Shown in pieces: positions 47,210 through 55,513 of a DNA stretch of 64,000 nt. This stretch comes from Nitratireductor aquimarinus (GTDB taxonomy: Bacteria; Pseudomonadota; Alphaproteobacteria; Rhizobiales; Rhizobiaceae): assembly GCF_017255295.1 (NCBI RefSeq), contig NZ_JAFKDE010000002.1:806001-870000 (forward strand), written 5' to 3'. How positions within the stretch are numbered: position 1 is the stretch's first letter; every line of letters starts with the position of its first letter. A program made the translations under genes and the position numbers. Under the pieces are notes generated by a model. It made no database searches. It saw only the letters and a list, made by a program, of their open reading frames with translations, and was not told where the DNA came from.

Positions 47210-47833
47210 TTACGCGTTCTCTTCTTCGTCGCCTTCGGCTGCTTCTGCGCCGGCTTCCGAAGCTTCATCATCGTACTCGGCTTCCGGATCGAAGAACTCG
47301 TCCGGGCGCGCGGTGTCGTTGATGTCGTCGCCGTAAATGGCTTCAGCGGAATCGAGCGTCTCGCCGCGTGCCTGGCGCTCTGCCTCGTCGCTCGAGCGAG
47401 CGATGTTCAGCGTCACGGTTGCCTCGACCTCTGCATGCAGGGCGATGGCGACGTTGACCAGACCGATCGTCTTGATCGGGTGGTTGAGCTCAACCTGGCT
47501 GCGGCCGATCTTGAAGCCTTCTTCGGCCAGGAACTCGACGATGTCGCGGGCTGCAACAGAACCGTAAAGCTGACCGGTCTCGGCTGCGGAGCGCACAACC
47601 ACGAAGGACTTGCCGTCGAGCTGCTCTGCAACGCTTTCGGCTTCCTTCTTCTGTTCGAGGTTGCGGGCCTCGAGCTCAACGCGCTGGCCTTCGAACTTCT
47701 TGCGGTTGGCAGCGTTGGCGCGCAGAGCCTTGCCGCGCGGCAGCAGGAAGTTGCGTGCGTAACCGTCTTTGACCTTTACCTCGTCGCCCATCTGGCCGAG
47801 CTTGGCAATGCGTTCAAGGAGAATGACGTCCAT
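47210..47833 (-). CDS. rplI: 50S ribosomal protein L9
   Basis: 207 residues against about 149 in E. coli. The N-terminal L9 domain is clear ([30 protein letters not shown] reads through the classical signature GYARNFLLP), then a long connecting helix and the C-terminal rRNA-binding domain ending near residue 150. The extra 55 or so residues form a strongly acidic tail ([13 protein letters not shown] onward, Glu/Asp/Ala-rich), common in Rhizobiales. It ends the rpsF-rpsR-rplI operon and has its own terminator. Confidence 0.96.
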   Translation of the reverse strand: MDVILLERIAKLGQMGDEVKVKDGYARNFLLPRGKALRANAANRKKFEGQRVELEARNLEQKKEAESVAEQLDGKSFVVVRSAAETGQLYGSVAARDIVEFLAEEGFKIGRSQVELNHPIKTIGLVNVAIALHAEVEATVTLNIARSSDEAERQARGETLDSAEAIYGDDINDTARPDEFFDPEAEYDDEASEAGAEAAEGDEEENA

Positions 47834-48036
47834 CGTTTCTGTCCTTCTTCATCGGCTTTTGAAGCCGGAAAACAAATCAGGGCAGGTCAGAAACGGAAAA
47901 TGCCGGTCTGTGCGGCACCAGGGTCGCTGTCCTGCCGGTGGCAGTTAGGGGCAAAGGCCCCAACTCGGGATTTGAAAGAACTCTTCCGCGCCCGCCGCGG
48001 AGAGTGGGCGGGCGGATAAACCGCCCGCGCCGAATC

Positions 48037-48285
48037 TTACTTCACCACGTAGGGGAGAAGGCCCAGGAAACGAGCGCGCTTGATGGCCTTGGCCAGCTCG
48101 CGCTGCTTCTTCTGGCTCACCGCGGTGATGCGGGAGGGGACGATCTTGCCGCGCTCGGAAATGTAGCGCTGCAGGAGCTTTACGTCCTTGTAATCGATCT
48201 TCGGAGCGTTGGCGCCGGAGAACGGGCAGGTCTTGCGACGACGATGGAACGGGCGCCGCGTCGGGATCTGGTTGATATCGACCAT
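48037..48285 (-). CDS. rpsR: 30S ribosomal protein S18
   Basis: 82 residues; typical S18: [51 protein letters not shown] and [12 protein letters not shown]. It pairs with S6 on the 30S platform. The ATG shares one base with the rpsF stop. A 203-bp gap separates it from rplI; many Rhizobiales carry a membrane-protein gene (DUF2232) at that point, and no such frame is present here. Confidence 0.97.
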
Positions 48286-48716
48286 TATTCGGAGCCTTCC
48301 TTCTTGTTGTCGCGGTCAAATTCGCGACGGGGACCACGGTCGTCACGGCGCGGGCCGCGCGGGCCACGGTCGTCACGACGCGGGCCACGGTCATCACGGC
48401 GCTGCATCATTGCGGACGGGCCTTCCTCGTGTGCTTCGACGCGAACGGTCATGAAGCGGAGGATGTCTTCCGACAGACCCATCTGGCGCTCGACTTCCTT
48501 CACGGCTGCGGCCGGGGAGTCGATGTCCATGAGCGTGAAATAAGCCTTGCGGTTCTTCTTGATCCGGTAGGCGAGGGACTTCTGTCCCCAGTTCTCGACC
48601 CGACCGACGGAGCCGCCACCAGCCTCGATGATGCCCTTGAACTGTTCTACAAGAGCGTCAACCTGCTGCGGCGAGAGATCCTGCCGGGCAAGGAACACGT
48701 GTTCGTAAAGTGCCAT
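48285..48716 (-). CDS. rpsF: 30S ribosomal protein S6
   Basis: 143 residues. The S6 core (about 1-98) reads [38 protein letters not shown] and [13 protein letters not shown]. The C-terminal tail is highly charged with a repeated RRDDRGPR unit, encoded by a short tandem DNA repeat; such tails are common in alphaproteobacterial S6. It starts the rpsF-rpsR-rplI operon, with a leader of about 200 nt that may carry an S6:S18 binding structure. Confidence 0.97.
48334..48401. repeat. In-frame tandem repeat encoding the S6 tail
   Basis: Three units starting CCACGGTCGTCACG (48334, 48364) and CCACGGTCATCACG (48385), spaced 30 and 21 bp, all multiples of three. They encode RDDRGPR repeats. Copy number may vary between strains. 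Confidence 0.8.
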
Positions 48717-48737
48717 TGTCTTGCCTTTCTTCCTTTT

Positions 48738-48777
48738 GTGTCACACCGGATCCCAGCGGCTAAAGCCTCAGCGACAC
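48738..48777 (-). promoter_or_regulatory. Structured leader of the rpsF operon (possible S6:S18 autoregulatory site)
   Basis: On the reverse strand, GTGTC (48777-48773) can pair with GACAC (48742-48738). Between them is a GGCT-TT-AGCC hairpin (48667-type arms at 48758-48761 and 48764-48767), then GGATCCGGTGTG before the closing arm. The element ends about 20 nt before the rpsF ATG. A stem with an unpaired CCG is a described feature of S6:S18 binding leaders; assignment here is tentative. Confidence 0.35.
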
Positions 48778-48925
48778 CTCTTTGCGGGCAAGCCCGACGA
48801 AGAAAGGCGCTTGGACGAGACGGTCGAGAGCGGAGACACGGGAGGCGGAAGGACTTGCCTTCACAACGCACGCACAGGCGCACGGCCCTCCGTTCAGCCC
48901 CCAGCTGAAACCGGCAGACCGCGCG

Positions 48926-48953
48926 CTTATACAGGTTCTGGGCAAAGATGCAA
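48926..48953 (-). promoter_or_regulatory. Candidate sigma-70 promoter of the rpsF operon
   Basis: Leftward TTGCAT (48953-48948; CTTGCAT in full) and TATAAG (48931-48926) with a 16-bp spacer. Transcription would start near 48919, giving a leader of about 200 nt. Confidence 0.5.
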
Positions 48954-48963
48954 GGCGATTGCC

Positions 48964-49602
48964 TCAGGCGAGCACATACCAGAAATCGAGGTCCAGACTG
49001 GCCGGATCGCACAGATCCAGAAGCGGCTGGCAGACCGGGTGCCCGACATAACCATCGCACAGACGCTTTGTCTTTCCAAGTGAGCGGCCGAAGGTCACTT
49101 CGCAGAAGCGATTCTCTCCGCCGTGTCCGATGAAATGCAGTCGTGTGTTGTCGGACCGGTTGAGATATTCGGTTTCGATCCGTTCTGAGATGGCGAGCAA
49201 ATCTCTTTCGCCCGCATCCGTGCCCTTTGCAATCTCGAACGTCCCGAACTCAACGCAGGAAAAGTCGCTCGGCGGGGCCGTGACAGGCTTTAGAACGCGG
49301 TTGCGCGAAAGGCGGATGGTTCCGGGTGACAGAAGCTCCATCAGCGCGCTGCTGCTCAGTGCATCCGCATATGCAGCTCCCATTGCATCGAAGCTTTCGG
49401 CATCGCGGGCGAAGATGATGTCGGCAAAGCCGCCTTTCAGATTGCCCAGAAAGGCATGAAAGAGAATGCCTTCCATGGGGCGCAGAAATGTTTCCTGCCA
49501 GGTGAGCGCCCTGTCGATCAGGCGTTCGGTCTCCACGTCCTCGCGTTTCTCGTAACGGGCAAAGCCCATCATGCTCAAAGGGCCATCGGGTTTTCTCAAC
49601 AT
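48964..49602 (-). CDS. Hypothetical protein divergent from a YafY-family regulator
   Basis: 212 residues from ATG 49602, which has AAGGAAG about 8 nt upstream. I do not recognise the family. It looks cytoplasmic and mixed alpha/beta. Two parts have similar flavour: LFHAFLGNLKGGFADIIFARDAESFDAM, as in heme-degrading or dimeric alpha-beta barrel proteins, and HFIGHGGENRFCEVTFGRSLGKTKRLCDGYVG in the C-terminal half. No signal peptide or membrane segment. The shared 109-bp intergenic region with a YafY-type regulator suggests it is that regulator's target. Confidence 0.7.
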   Translation of the reverse strand: MLRKPDGPLSMMGFARYEKREDVETERLIDRALTWQETFLRPMEGILFHAFLGNLKGGFADIIFARDAESFDAMGAAYADALSSSALMELLSPGTIRLSRNRVLKPVTAPPSDFSCVEFGTFEIAKGTDAGERDLLAISERIETEYLNRSDNTRLHFIGHGGENRFCEVTFGRSLGKTKRLCDGYVGHPVCQPLLDLCDPASLDLDFWYVLA

Positions 49603-49685
49603 GGATCGTCTTCCTTTCATACGCGCCAGCCAGCTCCGGTCGGGCTTGCCGGGCCTGTTGCGGAGACGTAGTTACGGTACTGGAT

Positions 49686-49700
49686 TGACAATTTCTGTCA
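49686..49700. promoter_or_regulatory. Candidate operator TGACA-N5-TGTCA between divergent genes
   Basis: Exact inverted repeat TGACA-ATTTC-TGTCA, 12 bp before the YafY-family ATG and 84 bp before the divergent hypothetical gene. TTGACA here also fits a -35 box. Position and symmetry suggest an autoregulatory site of the YafY-type protein. Confidence 0.55.
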
Positions 49701-49711
49701 GGGGCGAGCGA

Positions 49712-50380
49712 ATGCGCGCATCACGTCTTTTTGGGCTTCTGGAGCAGCTGCGGATGCACCGCCAGCCGGTGAGCGCCGCCGTGCTTGCCGAAACGCTGGG
49801 TGTTTCGGTGCGCACGATCTACCGCGATATCGCGACGCTTCAGTCCATGGGCGCGCCGATCCGGGGTGAGGGTGGTGTCGGTTATCAGATCGAGCGTGGT
49901 TATTTTCTGCCGCCTCTGCATTTCGATGCCGATGAGCTGGATGCGATCACGCTCGGCATGCAGCTGATTTCGGCGCGCGGTGACAGTGATATCAAGAAGG
50001 CTGCCGCGCGGGTGGCGGCGAAAGTCGACGCGATTGCGCCGGGCGGTGCGAATGGGCGTGTGCGTCAGGGCGACATGATCGCCTATTCGAAGGCGTCGGA
50101 GGCACAGCGCCATCTGGCGGCGCTGCGCAGGGCTGTGCGGGAGCGCAGGCGTCTGGAAATCGTCTATCTCGACCTCAAGGACCAGCAGAGCACCCGTCGG
50201 GTCCGCCCGCTGGGGCTGACCGCTTTCGACCAGGTCTGGCTATTGACGGCATGGTGCGACGAGCGTGACGATTTCCGCAATTTTCGCGTAGACCGGCTGG
50301 CGACCGTGACCGAAACCGGAGAGCGGTTTGCACCGCAGGCGGGCAGGGAATTCAGGGATTACCTGAAGACCCTGCGTTAG
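49712..50380 (+). CDS. YafY-family (HTH and WYL domain) transcriptional regulator
   Basis: 222 residues from ATG 49712; the longer in-frame reading crosses the divergent promoter. The N-terminal HTH_11 domain (about 1-60) has LLEQLRMHRQPVSAAVLAETLG and VSVRTIYRDIATLQ. A middle segment with GYFLPPLHFDADELDAI is usual in this family. The WYL domain (about 130-220) begins RRLEIVYLDLKDQ and contains VRPLGLTAFDQVWLLTAWC. WYL domains sense ligands or nucleic acids. Divergent from an unknown gene that is its likely target. Confidence 0.9.
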   Translation: MRASRLFGLLEQLRMHRQPVSAAVLAETLGVSVRTIYRDIATLQSMGAPIRGEGGVGYQIERGYFLPPLHFDADELDAITLGMQLISARGDSDIKKAAARVAAKVDAIAPGGANGRVRQGDMIAYSKASEAQRHLAALRRAVRERRRLEIVYLDLKDQQSTRRVRPLGLTAFDQVWLLTAWCDERDDFRNFRVDRLATVTETGERFAPQAGREFRDYLKTLR

Positions 50381-50383
50381 CCG

Positions 50384-51141
<758 letters not shown>

Positions 51142-51145
<4 letters not shown>

Positions 51146-52071
51146 TGCTTTTCCTCCACCACCAGGCTCACGAAGATGTCTTCAAGCGAGCGCTGCTGTG
51201 TATCGAGATCCTTGACGATGATGTCGGCCTCGCCAAGCGCCGAGAGAAGCGTGGCGATGCCTGTCCGGTTTGCCTGCGTGTCATAGGAATAGATGATCTG
51301 CTGGCCGTCGTCGGTCAGCTTCAGATCAAAATGGGAGAGCGTCTCGGGCAGGCTCTCTAGCGGCTTTTGCAGGTCGAGCGTCAGTTGCTTCTGGCCAAGC
51401 TTGCGCATCAGTTCGGCCTTGTCCTCGACCAGAAGAAGCTCACCCTTCCGGATGACGCCCACCCGGTCGGCGATTTCCTCTGCCTCCTCGATGTAATGCG
51501 TGGTCAGGATGATGGTGACGCCCGTGTCGCGCAGGCGTTTGACCAGCCGCCACATATCCTTGCGCAGCTCCACGTCGACGCCGGCAGTCGGCTCGTCCAG
51601 AAAGAGGATGCGCGGCTCATGGGCCAGAGCCTTGGCGATCATGACACGCCGCTTCATGCCGCCTGAAAGCGCGATGATCTGGCTGTCTTTCTTTTCGTAG
51701 AGCGAGAGGTCGCGCAAAATCTGCTCGACGAGCGCCGGGTTCGGCTTCTTACCGAACAGGCCGCGGCTGTAACTCACCGTGGCCCAGACCGTCTCGAAGG
51801 TTTCGGTGTGCAGTTCCTGCGGCACGAGGCCGATCAGCTTTCGCGCCTCGCGGTACTGGCTGACAATGTCATTGCCTTCCACCGTCACCGTGCCGGTGGA
51901 AGGGCGCACAAGCCCGCAGATGATGGAGATCATCGTCGTCTTGCCGGCGCCATTGGGGCCGAGCAGGGCGAGGATTTCACCGCGTTCGATGTCGAGATCG
52001 ACCGATTTGAGCGCGGTGACGCCGCCTTTATAGGTCTTGGATAGATTCTTTATGGAAAGGGCTGTCGTCAT
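51142..52071 (-). CDS. ABC transporter ATP-binding protein (YadG/CcmA-like)
   Basis: 309 residues. Motifs: [11 protein letters not shown] (Walker A, about 38-48), GLVPQEL (Q-loop), [10 protein letters not shown] (signature), [12 protein letters not shown] (Walker B), TTHYIEEAE (H-loop). The C-terminal 80 or so residues are an extra domain seen in DrrA/YadG-type exporters. It works with the following ABC-2 permease gene. A small membrane protein gene lies upstream. Confidence 0.93.
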
Positions 52072-52217
52072 GGAAGCGCGTCCGTGAGATCGGAAAAGGG
52101 GAGCCGCGCAGATATAGGCAATAAGCCGTCATCATGCCAGCGGACCGCCATGCCCGCTGACAAACCCTGACATCGTCCGGATGGAAAGGTGAGGGGCGAA
52201 CGCTCCTCGGGACAGAC

Positions 52218-52490
52218 CTAATTGTTTTCCGGGTCCGTCTCCGCCTCGAAGGCGAGCTGTCCGCAGCGCACCATTGCATAAAGCGCCGGCAGCCCGACGA
52301 TCACCGCAAGTACGATTTCTCCGACCGAGTTGAGGTGCAGAAGACCGGAAAGTCCCCACACGCCCGCAGCTGATGCCACGGCCACTTCGGTGGACACAAA
52401 AAGCGTCACCGAAACAAAGCCAAGCATCTGGAGAAGTGTGACCTTGCGCGCCGGCGTCTTCACCTGCGGCTGTTCAGTTCCAAAAGACAT
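52218..52490 (-). CDS. Small membrane protein, unknown function
   Basis: 90 residues with two hydrophobic helices: about 22-44 (LLQMLGFVSVTLFVSTEVAVASAAG runs through it) and about 55-75 (GEIVLAVIVGLPALYAMVR). The N-terminus is hydrophilic and the C-terminus acidic. I recall similar short hypothetical proteins in Rhizobiales, unverified. It is a good single frame with no competing gene, and lies 146 bp upstream of the ABC exporter pair on the same strand. Confidence 0.65.
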   Translation of the reverse strand: MSFGTEQPQVKTPARKVTLLQMLGFVSVTLFVSTEVAVASAAGVWGLSGLLHLNSVGEIVLAVIVGLPALYAMVRCGQLAFEAETDPENN

Positions 52491-52605
52491 GTCTGAAAAT
52501 ACCCCTGCACGCCACCGGAATTGGGGCGGAGCCCGGCAACTACTCTCCTCAATTGTGGAGTTTTCATGTCAGGGCAGGTGCAAGACCCGAAATGCCCAAA
52601 AAGCT

Positions 52606-52629
52606 TGACGCGCCAGTTGTGTTGCGTCA
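52606..52629. promoter_or_regulatory. Inverted repeat TGACGC-N12-GCGTCA upstream of fabD
   Basis: Exact 6-bp arms at 52606-52611 and 52624-52629. TTGACG at the left arm also resembles a -35 box. A second small inverted repeat ATAAC-GAT-GTTAT follows at about 52643-52655, just before the GGAG ribosome-binding site of fabD. Confidence 0.35.
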
Positions 52630-52670
52630 CCAGATGCGCCCGATAACGATGTTATTTTGGAGATTTGGCG

Positions 52671-53612
52671 ATGGGCATCGCTTTCACCTTTCCGGGACAG
52701 GGCAGCCAGGCTGTCGGCATGGGACGCGATCTGGCGGATGCGTTTCCGGAAGCACGGGATGTGTTCCACGAGGTCGACGACGCGCTGGAGCAGAAGCTTT
52801 CCAGCATCATGTGGGAAGGCCCCGAGGATGAGCTGACGCTCACGGCCAATGCGCAGCCGGCGCTGATGGCGGTTTCCATTGCCGCAATGCGTGTCATGGA
52901 AAAGGGTGGTCTGTCGCTGAAGGACAAGGTGTCCTGCGTGGCCGGTCATTCGCTCGGCGAATACTCCGCGCTCTGCGCTGCCGGCATGTTCTCGCTGGCC
53001 GATACGGCGCGCCTCCTGCGCATTCGCGGCAACGCCATGCAGGCAGCTGTTCCGGTTGGCGAGGGTGCGATGGCGGCGATCATCGGCCTTGAGGCGGCAG
53101 ACGTCGAAGAGATCTGCAAGGCGGCCGCCGGGAGCGGCGTATGCCAGATCGCCAATGACAATGGCGGCGGACAGCTGGTGATTTCCGGCGCAAAGGCGGC
53201 TGTTGAGCAGGCAGCGGCGTTTGCCACGGAGAAGGGCGCGAAGCGCGCGATCATGCTGCCGGTGTCCGCGCCGTTCCACTCCGCGCTCATGAAGCCGGCC
53301 GCAGACGCCATGCGCGAAGCACTGGCCGATGTGAAGAAAAACGCGCCGGTCGTGCCTGTCGTGGCCAATGTCACGGTGTCGTCGCTGAGCGATCCCGAAG
53401 AGATTGCCGAGCGGCTGGTCGAGCAGGTGACGGGCCGCGTGCGCTGGCGCGAAACGGTTGGCTGGTTCGGCGAGAATGGCGTCGACACGCTTTACGAGAT
53501 CGGTTCGGGCAAGGTCCTGTCGGGGCTGGCGCGCCGCATCAACCGCGATCTCAAGGCGGTTCCGGTCAACACGCCGGCCGATATCGAAACGGCAATGGCT
53601 GCGCTCGTCTGA
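52671..53612 (+). CDS. fabD: Malonyl-CoA:ACP transacylase
   Basis: Moves malonyl groups from CoA to acyl carrier protein. 313 residues from ATG 52671, with TTGGAG upstream; a TTG two codons earlier is possible. It opens with the family box FTFPGQGSQAVGMG. The catalytic Ser94 is in VAGHSLGEYSA, the catalytic His in SAPFHSALM (about 203), and NDNGGGQLVISG is also conserved. First gene of the fabD-fabG-acpP-fabF run. Confidence 0.97.
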   Translation: MGIAFTFPGQGSQAVGMGRDLADAFPEARDVFHEVDDALEQKLSSIMWEGPEDELTLTANAQPALMAVSIAAMRVMEKGGLSLKDKVSCVAGHSLGEYSALCAAGMFSLADTARLLRIRGNAMQAAVPVGEGAMAAIIGLEAADVEEICKAAAGSGVCQIANDNGGGQLVISGAKAAVEQAAAFATEKGAKRAIMLPVSAPFHSALMKPAADAMREALADVKKNAPVVPVVANVTVSSLSDPEEIAERLVEQVTGRVRWRETVGWFGENGVDTLYEIGSGKVLSGLARRINRDLKAVPVNTPADIETAMAALV

Positions 53613-53677
53613 GCTGCAGCGCCACGATGGGCAATCGTGCCCAAACAATGAATCAGGTGACTGAAAAGGACAACGTC

Positions 53678-54415
53678 ATGTTTGATCTGAGCGGCCGCAA
53701 GGCACTGGTGACGGGCGCCACCGGCGGCATTGGCGAGGCGATTGCGCGCATCCTGCATGCGCAGGGCGCCATTGTCGGCCTGCATGGCACGCGCGTCGAG
53801 AAGCTCGAGGCGCTCGCCGCCGATCTGGGCGACCGCGTAAAGCTTCTGCCGGCGAACCTGTCGGATCGCAGTGAAGTCAAGCAGTTGGCCGAGAAGGCGG
53901 AATCTGAACTCGAAGGTGTCGACATTCTGGTCAACAATGCGGGCATCACCCGCGATGGCCTGTTCGTGCGCATGAGCGACGAAGACTGGGATTCGGTCCT
54001 CGAGATCAATCTCGGCTCGGTTTTCCGTCTGACCCGCGAGCTGACGCACCCGATGATGCGCCGCCGATTCGGCCGCATCATCAACATCACCTCCGTGGTG
54101 GGCGTCACCGGCAATCCCGGCCAGGCGAATTACTGCGCCTCCAAGGCGGGTCTGATCGGCTTCTCCAAGTCGCTGGCGCAGGAAATCGCCAGCCGCTCGA
54201 TCACGGTCAACTGCGTTGCTCCGGGCTTCATCGAATCGGCCATGACCGACAAGCTCAACGACAAGCAGCGTGACGCCATCATGGGCGCCATTCCGATGAA
54301 GCGCATGGGCAATGGTGCGGAAGTCGCATCGGCTGTCGCCTATCTCGCATCCAACGAGGCTTCCTACGTGACCGGCCAGACCGTGCACGTGAATGGCGGC
54401 ATGGCAATGATCTGA
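53678..54415 (+). CDS. fabG: 3-oxoacyl-[ACP] reductase
   Basis: NADPH-dependent reductase of the fatty-acid elongation cycle. 245 residues from ATG 53678 with AAGGA upstream. Motifs: TGATGGIGEAIA (cofactor), NNAGITRDGLFVRM, the catalytic Ser in NITSVVG, Tyr and Lys in YCASKAG, and VNCVAPGFIESAMT. Context between fabD and acpP separates it from general SDRs. Confidence 0.96.
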   Translation: MFDLSGRKALVTGATGGIGEAIARILHAQGAIVGLHGTRVEKLEALAADLGDRVKLLPANLSDRSEVKQLAEKAESELEGVDILVNNAGITRDGLFVRMSDEDWDSVLEINLGSVFRLTRELTHPMMRRRFGRIINITSVVGVTGNPGQANYCASKAGLIGFSKSLAQEIASRSITVNCVAPGFIESAMTDKLNDKQRDAIMGAIPMKRMGNGAEVASAVAYLASNEASYVTGQTVHVNGGMAMI

Positions 54416-54437
54416 TCGGTTCACACCGGTCGACACG

Positions 54438-55028
54438 ATGAGCGGGCTCGAGACAAAACGCTTTGTTCTGCGGGATTTCGAGCCCGCCGATGTGGCCGCC
54501 CTTGCGGCCTATCAGGCGGATCCGCGTTTCGTTTCCGCACGCCGCAAGGCCGGACAGGCCGCAGGCGATCCGGCAGAGCTTGTTGCGCTCTTTCGCCAGT
54601 GGGCAGCGGAGAATCCGCGCAAAAACCACCAGTTTGCAGTGATCTGTCGTAAAACCGGCCGCCTTGTCGGCTGTGCGGGGCTGCGCGCGGCGAATTGTCC
54701 ACAGGACAGTGGCGAACTCGGAATCGAACTCTCTCCCGACCTCTGGGGACGTTATGGCAGCGCTGCCGAGATCGCAGGCGCATTGCTCGATTTCGGCTTC
54801 TCAGAGCTCGGCCTGGTGGAAATATTCGGCGACACCACTGCTGAAAATCATCAGGCGGCCCGGCTCGCCTCGTTTCTGGGCGCACAGCCGGAAACCGTCG
54901 AAGCAGCCGCAAAGCAAGGTGAGGAAAGCGGTTCAGCGCCTGTCCGATGGCGGTTCTCGCACAAGGCATGGCGGGCACGGGATGGATCGCGTCCGGGGGC
55001 TCGTCCAAAGTGGATGTCGGGTGATTAA
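54438..55028 (+). CDS. GNAT-family N-acetyltransferase (RimJ/RimL-like)
   Basis: 196 residues. RimJ-type beginning ETKRFVLRDFEPADVAALAAYQADPRF; middle CRKTGRLVGCAGLRA; acetyl-CoA loop GIELSPDLWGRYGSAAEIAGALLDFGF; ending TTAENHQAARLASFLG. It probably acetylates a protein terminus or small amine; the target is unknown. It sits between fabG and acpP. The insertion of an acetyltransferase inside a fab cluster is not usual and is probably incidental. Confidence 0.88.
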   Translation: MSGLETKRFVLRDFEPADVAALAAYQADPRFVSARRKAGQAAGDPAELVALFRQWAAENPRKNHQFAVICRKTGRLVGCAGLRAANCPQDSGELGIELSPDLWGRYGSAAEIAGALLDFGFSELGLVEIFGDTTAENHQAARLASFLGAQPETVEAAAKQGEESGSAPVRWRFSHKAWRARDGSRPGARPKWMSGD

Positions 55029-55163
55029 CGCTTGGCTCGCGCAGTTAAATCGTGATATGCGCCCGCCGAAAGCCGTTCCACGAGCCGCGCGTAACCCGTG
55101 TATCGAGGACGGAATAACGAAGGCTTCGCGCTGGCCATGTCAGCGGGTTAGTCGTCATTTAGC

Positions 55164-55192
55164 TTGATTAGCGGCAATCGTGCGGCTAACGA
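55164..55192 (+). promoter_or_regulatory. Candidate sigma-70 promoter for acpP
   Basis: TTGATT (55164-55169) and TAACGA (55187-55192) at exactly 17 bp spacing, ending 33 bp before the acpP ATG. acpP is usually highly expressed, so an own promoter is expected. Confidence 0.45.
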
Positions 55193-55225
55193 AGATCGGA
55201 AATTCAGAAAGTCGAGGGTTCTCTC

Positions 55226-55462
55226 ATGAGCGATACTGCAGAACGCGTTAAGAAAATCGTTGTCGAGCATCTGGGCGTCGAAGGCGACAAGGTGAACGAA
55301 GGCGCAAGCTTCATTGATGATCTTGGCGCAGACAGCCTCGACACCGTCGAGCTGGTCATGGCCTTTGAAGAAGAGTTCGGCGTTGAAATCCCGGACGACG
55401 CTGCCGAGACGATCCTCACCGTCGGCGACGCAGTGAAGTACATCGACAAGGCGACCGCCTAA
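55226..55462 (+). CDS. acpP: Acyl carrier protein
   Basis: 78 residues, acidic. The phosphopantetheine site is Ser37 in [12 protein letters not shown]. Carries growing acyl chains for fatty-acid synthesis, lipid A and phospholipids. Activated by AcpS, encoded at 9592. fabF follows after 51 bp. Confidence 0.98.
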   Translation: MSDTAERVKKIVVEHLGVEGDKVNEGASFIDDLGADSLDTVELVMAFEEEFGVEIPDDAAETILTVGDAVKYIDKATA

Positions 55463-55513
55463 CGCCTCCGGCGTTATCGCTACAAAAACGTAGTCAAGGC
55501 GGATATTCAGCAT

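Noticed and set aside
48334-48401. Short spaced repeats resembling a mini CRISPR array
   Set aside because: Units are in frame within rpsF and encode the RDDRGPR tail; spacing is 30 and 21 bp without unique spacers.
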